Part shown: positions 30,545 to 37,818 of the stretch, in pieces
Position numbering within the stretch: the first letter of the stretch is position 1
Layout: each line of letters begins with the position of its first letter
Translations under genes and position numbers: made by a program
Assembly: GCF_017487345.1 (NCBI RefSeq)
Contig: NZ_CP062006.1
Location: 1,060,001 to 1,124,000 of the forward strand
Direction of reading: 5' to 3'
DNA: 64,000 bases
From: Brevundimonas pondensis
GTDB taxonomy: Bacteria > Pseudomonadota > Alphaproteobacteria > Caulobacterales > Caulobacteraceae
Notes under the pieces: generated by a model
Databases searched by the model: none
What the model was told of the DNA's origin: nothing
Seen by the model: the letters and a program-made list of their open reading frames with translations, nothing else

Positions 30545-31401
30545 TCCCGCTCGGCGCGGGACTGCTCGCCGCCTGGTCGCCCCTGCCGGACCCGGTCGAA
30601 CCTGTGGCGGAGACAGCGCGGCCCTATGTCGAGGCGGCGCCCGGGCCGACCGTGCGAAGAGGCCGACGCGCCATAGCCGACGCCAATGTCGAGGCGCGCG
30701 CGGCCTCGCGTTCCGACCGGTTCGAGGGCGGGATCCAGGTCTTCGCCTGGTCGCCCGGACGGGTCTACGAGGTCTGGACCTCGCCGCTGCGGGTCACCAC
30801 CCTCACCCTGGCGGAAGGCGAGACCCTGGTCGCCAAGGCGGCCGGAGACACGGTCCGCTGGCAGGTGGGAGAGGCGAGTTCCGGCGATGGGGTTGGCCGG
30901 CGAACCCATGTCCTGCTGAAGCCGCTGCAGCGCGGGCTGGAGACCAATTTGATCCTGACGACCGACCGGCGCGTCTATCTGATCGCGCTGAAGAGCGGGG
31001 CGCCCGAGGCCTTCAATCCGGCGATCGCCTGGGACACGCCGCCGGCGGTCGTTGCGTCTGATCCGATCGAGCCTGCGCCCATGCCGGAAGTTGGACCGGT
31101 GAGACCCGAGGGGCCGCTGAACGCTCGCTACGCGATCGAGGGGCGAAGAATCGCCTGGACGCCGACGGCCGTGTTCGACGACGGACGCCGCACCTTCATC
31201 GCCTTCGGGCCGGGCCTGGAGGCCGGGGAGGCGCCGGCCCTGTTCGTCATCGCCCCGGACGGACAGGCCCAGTACGTGAATTACAGGCAGTCTGGCGGCC
31301 TCTTCATCGCGGACCGGCTGTTCGATCGCGCCGAACTGCGGATCGGGGAGCGCCGACCGCAGATCGTGCGAATTCGGCGTCTCGGGGAGGCGCGGCCATG
31401 A
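30523..31401 (+). CDS. trbG: TrbG, VirB9-type outer-membrane complex protein
   Basis: 292 residues from ATG 30523, chosen because GAGG lies 8 bases upstream; an ATGA start at 30541 is possible. The N-terminal signal is short and Pro-rich. The VirB9 domain is seen in FAWSPGRVYEVWTSPLRVT and RVYLIALKSG, with C-terminal VFDDGRRTFIAFG and GERRPQIVRIRR. With TrbI it builds the periplasmic/outer-membrane ring. Confidence 0.91.
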   Translation: MDPRRFMIPLGAGLLAAWSPLPDPVEPVAETARPYVEAAPGPTVRRGRRAIADANVEARAASRSDRFEGGIQVFAWSPGRVYEVWTSPLRVTTLTLAEGETLVAKAAGDTVRWQVGEASSGDGVGRRTHVLLKPLQRGLETNLILTTDRRVYLIALKSGAPEAFNPAIAWDTPPAVVASDPIEPAPMPEVGPVRPEGPLNARYAIEGRRIAWTPTAVFDDGRRTFIAFGPGLEAGEAPALFVIAPDGQAQYVNYRQSGGLFIADRLFDRAELRIGERRPQIVRIRRLGEARP

Positions 31402-32558
31402 ACGATGTCCAGCCTCCCGGAGTCGGCCAGTCCGCAGCCGCTCCCAAGAGCCCGGCGCTGGAACTCGACGGCCGCGCGCCGCGTCCGGCCGTGGTCCGGC
31501 TGCGGTCGTCGATGGTGAAGCTGGTCATCGGGAGCGCCGGCCTGGTGCTCGCCGGGGCCCTGACCTGGGCCTTCGTGGTGCAGCCGGAGCTGCGCGAGGC
31601 GTCCCGCGCCCGCGTGGCGGGAGGCCGCGACGACGATGTCCGGCGCGCTGTGCGACCGGCCGAGCAGGTGACGGACCAGCCGGCCACATATGACCGTCTG
31701 CCGCCTCCGAGAGGTGAAGCAGCCGCCGAGCCGGTGGCGACCCATGTCCGTGGGCGCGATCGGAGGGAACCCGTAGCGGGCGGCTACAACGCGCCGACGC
31801 AGGGCCGGGGCGCTGGGCCCGATGCGCGGGACCTGGCCGTCCGCTCGGGCCTGATGTTCGAAACGGCCGGTGCGGATCGTCCTGCGCCCGTCGCCGCGGC
31901 ATTGCAGCCGGTCTCGACGCGCACCGGAGATTTAGGGCGGGCGCCCGGGAGCGACGTCTACAACCGGCACGGCCTGACGGCCCCTATCTCGCCCTTCGAA
32001 CTGAAGGCCGGGACCCTCATGCCGGCGGTCTTGCTGACGGGGGTGGATACCTCGCGGCCGGGGCCGGTGATCGCCGCCATGACCCAGAACCTTTACGACA
32101 CAGTGGCCGGCCGGCACCTGCTGGCGCCCCAGGGCTCCCGGCTCATCGGGCGGCATGAAGGCGATAGCGCCTATGGCGACCGGCGCGCCTTCATCGTGTG
32201 GGAGCGGCTGATCCTGCCCAATGGCAAGAGCCTGGTGCTGGAGGCCGAGCCGGGCGTGGACGCGCGCGGCGCCGTCGGGGTGCAGGGGCGGGTCGACCGG
32301 CGTCTCGGCGCCCTGGTGATCGGGACCCTGTTCGCCGGGGCCGTCACCACCCTGGGACAGATGGCGCGCGACGAGGGCGTTCGTGGCGGGGGCTCCTTCC
32401 TCGGGGATGCCGGCGACGCCGCGGCGATCGAAGGGGCGCGGGTCGGCGGCCGCCTGATCGACCGGGAACTGGAGGTGCGGCCCGTGGTGCGCGTGCAGGC
32501 GGGCGAGCGCGTCCAGGTGATGATCACCCGCGACCTGATCCTGGAGCCTTACAGATGA
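31398..32558 (+). CDS. trbI: TrbI, VirB10-type energy-sensing ring protein
   Basis: 386 residues, ATGA overlap with trbG. A cytoplasmic N-terminus, one membrane helix (~40-58, LVIGSAGLVLAGALTWAFV), a Pro/Arg-rich periplasmic linker and the C-terminal VirB10 beta barrel (LKAGTLMPAVLLTGVDT, GSRLIGRHEG, GRLIDRELEVRP). It spans both membranes and couples ATPase activity to channel opening. trbH, sometimes found between trbG and trbI, is absent. Confidence 0.93.
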   Translation: MNDVQPPGVGQSAAAPKSPALELDGRAPRPAVVRLRSSMVKLVIGSAGLVLAGALTWAFVVQPELREASRARVAGGRDDDVRRAVRPAEQVTDQPATYDRLPPPRGEAAAEPVATHVRGRDRREPVAGGYNAPTQGRGAGPDARDLAVRSGLMFETAGADRPAPVAAALQPVSTRTGDLGRAPGSDVYNRHGLTAPISPFELKAGTLMPAVLLTGVDTSRPGPVIAAMTQNLYDTVAGRHLLAPQGSRLIGRHEGDSAYGDRRAFIVWERLILPNGKSLVLEAEPGVDARGAVGVQGRVDRRLGALVIGTLFAGAVTTLGQMARDEGVRGGGSFLGDAGDAAAIEGARVGGRLIDRELEVRPVVRVQAGERVQVMITRDLILEPYR

Positions 32559-33064
32559 TCCGGACCTTCACGCCCCGCGGCTGGGCGGCTGTCCTGGTTG
32601 CGGTGACGGCCGTCCCGGGCCTCCCGGCGGCCGCCAGAGCGCTGCCGACACTCGTCCTTATCAATGAGACCCGGAGCCTTCCGCGAGGGCTCTACGTCCG
32701 GCGTCCCGGCGAAAACGTCCAGCGAGGCGCGACGGCGGCCTCCGTTCAGCCTGACAGCGCACGGGCCTACCTGGCGAGCTTGGGCGCTCCGCCCGACATG
32801 CTCCTGCTCAAACGGGTGGCGGCCGTGGACGGCGACGTGGTCTGCCGGGAGGGCGAGCGGGTGTTCACCCCGGCAGGCGAGGCGAGGGTGCTTGGGCAGG
32901 ACAGGCGCGGGGCTGTCCTGTCGGCATGGGCAGGGTGCCGTCGGCTTGAGGCGGATGAGGTCTTCCTGCTGGGGGAGGCTGCAGAGAGTTTCGACAGCCG
33001 CTATTTCGGCCCGGTGAATCGCCGCGAACTCAGGGGCGTCTTCACGGCGGTGGCGACATGGTGA
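32555..33064 (+). CDS. traF: TraF, S26-family conjugal pilin peptidase
   Basis: 169 residues, ATGA overlap with trbI. One N-terminal hydrophobic segment anchors it. The S26 signal-peptidase motifs are present: nucleophile Ser41 in SLPRGLYV, base Lys86 in LLKRVAAV, and the late SFDSRYFGPV. In RP4-type systems TraF trims and circularises the TrbC pilin, which fits its place in this operon. Confidence 0.91.
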   Translation: MIRTFTPRGWAAVLVAVTAVPGLPAAARALPTLVLINETRSLPRGLYVRRPGENVQRGATAASVQPDSARAYLASLGAPPDMLLLKRVAAVDGDVVCREGERVFTPAGEARVLGQDRRGAVLSAWAGCRRLEADEVFLLGEAAESFDSRYFGPVNRRELRGVFTAVATW

Positions 33065-33657
33065 GGCTGGGCGCACTGACCCTTTCATTCGCGCTGGCCG
33101 GGACCGCTGGCGTCGTACAGGCGCAAAGCGTGGACTGGCGTGCGGCGGGGGGCGACATGTTCGGCGCGCCGACCGTCGTGATCCTTGAGACGGTCGATGA
33201 GGAGATCGTCCGCATTCCCGATCTGGATCCGCCCTATCGCGAGGCGATCGCGGCGGCGGCGGCCCGCCATGGACTGGACGCCAAGCTGCTCCACGCTCTC
33301 GTTTTGACAGAAAGCGCCTATCGGCCGAACGCTGTCTCCCCGGCCGGAGCGGCGGGCCTGACGCAACTCATGCCGGGGACAGCGCGGGACCTCGGCGTCG
33401 AGGATCGCTTCGACCCGGTTGAGAACCTGCGCGGCGGCGCGGACTACCTGGCGCGCCAGCTCAGGCGTTTTCAGGACGTCAGGCTGGCTCTGGCTGCGTT
33501 TAACGCCGGGCCGGCCAGAGTAGCCTCCCTCGGGCGCGTCCCTCGCATAAGGGAGACCGAACAGTACGTTGAATCTGTTATTGAATGCTATCTCGCCTTG
33601 AGCGCCGGCCGGGTCGTCACGAACTCACGCCAGTGCCGGCGGGAGGGCGCGCCATGA
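33058..33657 (+). CDS. Lytic transglycosylase (VirB1-like)
   Basis: 199 residues with a signal peptide ending VQA-QS. The SLT domain (~70-190) has catalytic Glu85 in LTESAYRPNAVSPAGAAGL, then QLMPGTARDLGV and LAAFNAGP. It would open peptidoglycan locally for pore assembly. It overlaps traF by 7 bases and the next gene by 4, so it belongs to the transfer operon. Confidence 0.9.
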   Translation: MVRLGALTLSFALAGTAGVVQAQSVDWRAAGGDMFGAPTVVILETVDEEIVRIPDLDPPYREAIAAAAARHGLDAKLLHALVLTESAYRPNAVSPAGAAGLTQLMPGTARDLGVEDRFDPVENLRGGADYLARQLRRFQDVRLALAAFNAGPARVASLGRVPRIRETEQYVESVIECYLALSAGRVVTNSRQCRREGAP

Positions 33658-33935
33658 TCCCTGACGTTTCCGGCGATGACGCCATGGTTCCGCAGGGCGA
33701 CGATGATCTGTTGACCCGTGCGGAGGCCTCGGCCTTCCTCGCGCTCCTGGGCGTCCGGCTCAAGCCCGCCACCCTCGCGCGCCTCTGGTCGACGGCGTCC
33801 AACGGTCCGCCCTGCCGCCATATCCGCTCCAGGCCCTACTACCCGCGCGGACTGTTGCGGGACTGGGCGAAGGCGCAGATCACCGAGGTGCGGACCGGCG
33901 CGCCCCCGGCGGCCAGGAGCCGGGGCCGTGCGTGA
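33654..33935 (+). CDS. Small helix-turn-helix-like protein in the transfer operon
   Basis: 93 residues, ATGA overlap with the transglycosylase gene. Residues ~20-75 (LLTRAEASAFLALLGVRLKP, then WSTASNGPP, YYPRGLLRDWAKAQ) resemble the MerR/excisionase-type winged helix in which a short turn leads to a residue-specific wing. It may bind DNA at the element end or promoter. I do not recognise a named family. Confidence 0.55.
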   Translation: MIPDVSGDDAMVPQGDDDLLTRAEASAFLALLGVRLKPATLARLWSTASNGPPCRHIRSRPYYPRGLLRDWAKAQITEVRTGAPPAARSRGRA

Positions 33936-34119
33936 GATCGGCGCCATTGATCACACGACGTTGGACGGACTGCTCGCGGATCCGGCGACGAGCTTCGCCC
34001 TCAAGGCTGTGATCGAGGCATGGGCTGAAAGGGATGGTCTGGATGCGGAGCATGACGCCCGTCTTCTCCATGCCGCCCTCGCCAGGGACGTCGACCATCG
34101 CCTGGGCCTGGCGCCGTGA
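33928..34119 (+). CDS. 63-residue protein of unknown function in the transfer operon
   Basis: GTG start at 33928 with CAGGAG upstream; overlaps of 8 bases with the gene before and 4 with the gene after support real, coupled translation. The acidic, helical peptide (ALKAVIEAWAERDGLDAEHD) has no known domain. It lies between two DNA-binding candidates and could be a partner of either. Confidence 0.55.
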   Translation: MREIGAIDHTTLDGLLADPATSFALKAVIEAWAERDGLDAEHDARLLHAALARDVDHRLGLAP

Positions 34120-34532
34120 ACTTCCGGGTGGATGGAGAATTCATCGATTCAGGCGGACCGGAGGACCGGTTGCTGCCCTGGAGGCGTGTCCAGGACATCG
34201 CGGGCATCAGTCGGTCCACGGCCTGGCGGATGCAGCGGAACGGAGAATTTCCGACGCCCGTGACGGTTTCGCCGGGTAGGGTGGGGTGGTGGGAGAGCGA
34301 GCTGACGGCCTGGAAGGGCGCGCGGGGGACGACGAGGGCGCTGGTCCCGCCTTCGAGACCTCGGCTGCCCGGCATGCCGCGCCGGGCGCCCGGTCGTTCA
34401 GCGCCGGCGGCGTCGAATGGAGTCTGTGATCGACAAGAGAAGTCGGAGGTCTCGAAGGAGGCTACGAGACCGCCTGAACGAAAACGGCGCGCCCGCCCGA
34501 TCCACGTCGATCAGATCGACTTCGGCTTTTAG
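34116..34532 (+). CDS. AlpA-family excisionase/regulator-like protein
   Basis: 138 residues from GTG 34116 (GTGA overlap). Residues ~15-70 have the AlpA helix-turn-helix pattern: DIAGISRSTAWRMQRNGEFP, then PVTVSPGRVGWWESEL. AlpA proteins regulate or assist excision of integrated elements. The C-terminal ~70 residues are basic and disordered (ERKRRARP). It is the last gene of the transfer operon; the integrase it would serve is not in the window. Confidence 0.78.
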   Translation: MNFRVDGEFIDSGGPEDRLLPWRRVQDIAGISRSTAWRMQRNGEFPTPVTVSPGRVGWWESELTAWKGARGTTRALVPPSRPRLPGMPRRAPGRSAPAASNGVCDRQEKSEVSKEATRPPERKRRARPIHVDQIDFGF

Positions 34533-34583
34533 GCGATCAGGCTTTGCCTTAAGAAGATGACGTGGGGGCGACCGACCTCGCCT

Positions 34584-34637
34584 TCACGGACAGTTCGGAC
34601 CGTCTCTCGCCGAGCGGGCCGAACTGTCATTCCGTGA
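34584..34637. repeat. Long imperfect hairpin after the transfer operon
   Basis: The left arm at 34584-34598 (TCACGGACAGTTCGG) pairs with the right arm at 34619-34637 except for 3-4 extra bases in the right arm; ACAGTTCGG/CCGAACTGT is perfect. No T-run follows. It could be an operon-end structure or a protein site such as an element end. No gene was recognised in 34,533-34,857. Confidence 0.5.
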
Positions 34638-34857
34638 TGCGCGACACTGTCAGGCTTCGGGCGATCCCTCGCAACATCATCATCGAACGACGCCGTGAAG
34701 AACGGCTCCGGCGGCCCCTATCACAGGGAGCGGGCGACATCGGCCAAGACAGTCTGGCTGGCCTTCAATGGGAAACTGACAGCAGAGTTGGACGAGTGTG
34801 TCTTCCTGAACCTAGGCCGCCGATAAGTTCAGCGCGGTTTAACCATCGGTCGCCACG

Positions 34858-35094
34858 CTAGTGGAGTTCGCTGCCGTCCTCAGGATTCACATTTCGCAAG
34901 CGTCCTGACCTCTCCTGAACCAGAAGTTCGACCGTTTCACCCTTGGCCAGGCGCGTTCTGGCCGTTCTGATGGCGGCATCAAGGGCGTCGACGCTGAAAT
35001 CGAAACGGCCGGCTTCAAGTCCGGGGCATAGGACCTGCCATATCCCGCCGCGTTGCACGACAATGATGCGAGTGAGGTCAGGTGCGGCCGACAT
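34858..35094 (-). CDS. Small hypothetical protein
   Basis: 78 residues from ATG 35094, chosen over an upstream ATG because TGGGAG lies ahead of it. The sequence reads as beta-beta-alpha-beta: RIIVVQRGGIWQVLCPG, then DALDAAIRTARTRLAKGETV and ELLVQERSGRLRNVNPEDG. The layout is reminiscent of DUF2188-type small proteins that pair a GG-W strand with a helix, but identity is uncertain. Confidence 0.55.
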   Translation of the reverse strand: MSAAPDLTRIIVVQRGGIWQVLCPGLEAGRFDFSVDALDAAIRTARTRLAKGETVELLVQERSGRLRNVNPEDGSELH

Positions 35095-35302
35095 AGGGGC
35101 TCCCAGGAGACGCGCTGAACCATAGGAGGACGGTGCGCCCTCGAGCAAGACGGTTCTGATTTCGGCTTCCAGACTTCGGTCCGACAGTAGCCGGCTCCCT
35201 CAGCAGAAGTGCGGGGTTTGGTTGCAGCGAGTCTGCTCCGCCCTGCGGAACTTCGACGAATGGTCCGCGTTCCGTGGATTCCTCCCCCAGGTCGGGAGGG
35301 CC

Positions 35303-35356
35303 ACGGTCCGACCATCACGCTTTTGGCCCCCCCTGTTGGCGCGCTGGTCGGACCGT
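35303..35356. repeat. 12-bp perfect inverted repeat
   Basis: ACGGTCCGACCA at 35303-35314 and TGGTCGGACCGT at 35345-35356, spacer 30 bases. It lies in the 356-base gap between a leftward and a rightward small gene, with a smaller hairpin (CCTCCC/GGGAGG) just before it. No gene was recognised in 35,095-35,450. Confidence 0.45.
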
Positions 35357-35450
35357 TTCTATTCACTGCACATGTCGTTAAATCCGTGGGCGATATTGGC
35401 CTTGCGGTAGCGTGGGGTCTCGGGGTTTCCGGGCGGCGGAGGTGATGGCG

Positions 35451-35729
35451 ATGGCGAAGTATGCACCCCTGGTGCGGTATCTGCGACGGCAGCGGACACC
35501 GGAAGTGACGCTGACCTTTCGTGATATCGAGAGGATTGTCGGAGGCTTTCTGCCAAAAGCGTCCTCTGACCTGGATTGGTGGCGGGCGGAGGCTGCTGCG
35601 TCAGCGCCGCCGCAGAAGCGCGCCTTTGCCGAGGCGGGTTTCACCGCCCAGCCAGAAATCAGGTCCGAGCGGGTTCTATTCGTTCGCGCTGCTTCGACGT
35701 CCCTGCATGGATCCCAGGCCGCCGGATGA
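35451..35729 (+). CDS. Small protein resembling the DUF7662 family
   Basis: 92 residues from ATG 35451; GGAGG 8 bases before it favours this start over the ATG at 35445. The N-terminal half (KYAPLVRYLRRQ, LTFRDIERIVGGFLPKAS, WWRAE) fits a short conserved domain often found alone or at the end of restriction-linked and mobile-element proteins. Function is unknown. Confidence 0.65.
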   Translation: MAKYAPLVRYLRRQRTPEVTLTFRDIERIVGGFLPKASSDLDWWRAEAAASAPPQKRAFAEAGFTAQPEIRSERVLFVRAASTSLHGSQAAG

Positions 35730-35817
35730 TATTGCGCCGTAGAGAAGCGTTTCGCAGCGCCTGAGCTTCGAGCCGTGACTTCAGGGGGCGTCAGGACGCG
35801 CCTGCATCGCCCATTGT

Positions 35818-37068
35818 TCACTTGAACCGGTCCAGACGTTCGCCGATCAGCTTGATGTTGGTCCTGGTCACGCCGTGGGCCTCGGCCAGGTCGGGCCAGT
35901 CGCGCACTGCTGCGCGCGTCTGGTCGATGATTTCGTTCACCCGCGTCTTCTTGAGCGCGGCCGTTTCGCCGAGCCGCCGCAAGTGATCGACGGTGGGATT
36001 CCGGCCTTCGCCCATCACCATCGTCGTCTGCTCGGCTCCGGGACCGGAGGAGAAGGTCAGGTCATAGGCAGGCGATAGTCGCCATTCGCCTTGCGCGTTC
36101 ATGAGGAAGGTGAAGTTCTTGGCGTGATCGTCACGATTGTGGGCGATGACGTTGAAGGCGGCGAGGCGAAACATCTTCTCGACTTCGCGCACGTCGCGGG
36201 TCAGTCGCGCGGTCAACGCCACGAGGCCTTCGTAATCCAGCGAAGGAATCCGGTGGTCGGCGTGAAGCAGGCCCGAGGCCGTGTGGGCGTGCAGGCGCTT
36301 GTCGCCATCGCGATCAAAGCGACGGGTGGCGAAGTAGGCGGCGCCCCTGCCGGTCGTGAGGAGACGCGTTTCCATCATCTCGATGCCTGCGGCGAACGCC
36401 ATGCGAGCGTAGGCGAATTCGATCGCTCCGGCGTCCTTGCCGTCATGGCTGTTGGGAAACTTGACCAGCCAGTGATCATAGCCGTCTGGGAGCGATCGTG
36501 CGCCGTGCAACGCCTCCCCGGAGACCGTATTGAAACCGATCATCGCTTTCGGACGCGCGCCCGCCGATGAGCCGTTGAGGGCGATGAGTTCGGTCAGAAC
36601 GTCATCCGCCTGACCCTCGAGCACCTCCTGGGCCTGATCGGCGATCCGGTCGAGTTCTAGCGTCTGGGGGGGCGCCGCCTCTTCAGGCGTGAGGTCAGGC
36701 TCGTAAGTCAGGGTGCCCATGCCATGGGCGCCCACGTGCGCCAGCCTGTCGAGCGGGCTGAACTGTTCCGGAAGAAGGCCCTGGACGCGCAAGGCGCGAT
36801 CGAACAGGAGGCGGCCCCAGCCATCGGGCAGACTGTCATTGAAAACGCCCGGCAGGCCTTCGAACAGGGCGGGATCAGCCGTCTGAAGGCCTGGTCGCAA
36901 CGGCAGGCTGAGCGGTGAAATTTCGACGGCGTTCGCGATGAAGTCGGCGTCGTACTCGAAATAGATTCTGCGATCGCGCGCGGCCAATCGGCCCACGCGG
37001 ATTGGGCCTTCGCCGAAGTCCAGACCAACGGCCACTGCGGGTACGGGTGAAAGGTTCATGTGCGCCAT
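35818..37068 (-). CDS. hipA: HipA-family serine/threonine kinase toxin
   Basis: 416 residues. The N-subdomain has FEGLPGVFNDSLPDGWGRLLFDR and the kinase core has KFPNSHDG, NRDDHAKNF (catalytic Asp and Asn) and LSPAYDLTF (DFG-like). Active-site residues look intact. HipA kinases phosphorylate tRNA synthetases (GltX in E. coli) and cause dormancy. The start at 37068 has GGAAG upstream; ATG 37059 would give an ATGA overlap with hipB. The gene order hipB-hipA and the overlap are standard. Confidence 0.92.
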   Translation of the reverse strand: MAHMNLSPVPAVAVGLDFGEGPIRVGRLAARDRRIYFEYDADFIANAVEISPLSLPLRPGLQTADPALFEGLPGVFNDSLPDGWGRLLFDRALRVQGLLPEQFSPLDRLAHVGAHGMGTLTYEPDLTPEEAAPPQTLELDRIADQAQEVLEGQADDVLTELIALNGSSAGARPKAMIGFNTVSGEALHGARSLPDGYDHWLVKFPNSHDGKDAGAIEFAYARMAFAAGIEMMETRLLTTGRGAAYFATRRFDRDGDKRLHAHTASGLLHADHRIPSLDYEGLVALTARLTRDVREVEKMFRLAAFNVIAHNRDDHAKNFTFLMNAQGEWRLSPAYDLTFSSGPGAEQTTMVMGEGRNPTVDHLRRLGETAALKKTRVNEIIDQTRAAVRDWPDLAEAHGVTRTNIKLIGERLDRFK

Positions 37069-37364
37069 CCGTTCTTCCGGCTGGAGCGAGGATCACCCTT
37101 CAGGACCTCGTCAATCGAGGCAAACGTCAACGCTTCTGGTTTGGCCGCCTCGATGGTCGCCTCAAGGCCGCCGACAATGGACAGCAGCTTCACAAGAGCT
37201 TCGGTGGAGCCCAAGCCAGTACGCTCGAATTTACGCAGCGTCCCCAGAGGCACGCCGGATCGTGCAGAAAGACCAGCCTGGGTGAAGCCCATCGCAACGC
37301 GGCGCTCACGGATATTTCCGCCGAGTTTCTCAAGGGCGCGAGCAGGGGTGATAAGTGATATCAT
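37056..37364 (-). CDS. hipB: HipB-like XRE-family antitoxin
   Basis: 102 residues from ATG 37364. Residues ~18-75 are an HTH_3 domain: IRERRVAMGFTQAGLSARSG, TLRKFERTGLGSTEALVKLL. It would neutralise HipA and repress the operon. TGATATCA (37356-37363) overlaps its start and a second palindrome lies 32 bases upstream. It overlaps hipA by 13 bases. Confidence 0.88.
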   Translation of the reverse strand: MISLITPARALEKLGGNIRERRVAMGFTQAGLSARSGVPLGTLRKFERTGLGSTEALVKLLSIVGGLEATIEAAKPEALTFASIDEVLKGDPRSSRKNGWRT

Positions 37365-37395
37365 CAGAGCGATAATAGGGCAAAGTGCCAAATAA

Positions 37396-37411
37396 TGATA
37401 CCATTCTATCA
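37396..37411. promoter_or_regulatory. Palindromic operator candidate upstream of hipBA
   Basis: TGATA-6N-TATCA, perfect inverted repeat, 32-47 bases before the hipB start, in an AT-rich stretch. Together with the 8-base palindrome TGATATCA at the start codon it shares the TGATA half-site, which suggests two HipB binding sites for autoregulation. The E. coli sites are TATCC-8N-GGATA, so this is similar in design, not in sequence. Confidence 0.6.
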
Positions 37412-37765
37412 CTAATAGTTCTGGTGACGGCGCTCGCTAGGCGCGCGCCTTATCCTGCAGTTTGATGACCCGTTGCGGAGATCGATGATGAGGTCCCCGG
37501 ACCGACGCCGCCGGGCGGGCTTGTCGTTTGCTTCTCCGCGTAGGCTAGGCCGCAACCTTCTTCGCCGCCCGCCGGTTTACAGGTTTGGTGATCAGTTTCG
37601 CTCCATTTCCAGGTCCGATCTGATCCAGCGTCGAGCCCATAGGCTCCGCAGGGAGGCCCGTCCCCCTTCGAGGTGGCGGGTCCTCTTCGTTTTTGGGCTG
37701 CGGCGGTCCTTGTCGGCGTGGTGCTGTCGGCGGCCCAAGGCCAAATGCGCGATAACGTTTATTGT

Positions 37766-37780
37766 TGCGTATCACTCGCA
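37766..37780. promoter_or_regulatory. Possible iron-regulator palindrome before the TonB receptor
   Basis: TGCG-7N-CGCA in an AT-rich stretch (37750-37792), 39 bases before the receptor start. The position suits a Fur-type operator but the match to known alphaproteobacterial Fur sites is weak. Otherwise the 454 bases from 37,365 to 37,818 contain no gene I can defend. Confidence 0.3.
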
Positions 37781-37818
37781 TTTGCATTTATGCGACGGGG
37801 ATTCCTCCAGGAGCCCCC

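Noticed and set aside
37545..37787. 80-codon minus-strand frame upstream of the TonB receptor (ends KKVAA)
   Set aside because: Basic tail looks gene-like but no family, no good start site, and it overlaps the probable receptor promoter.
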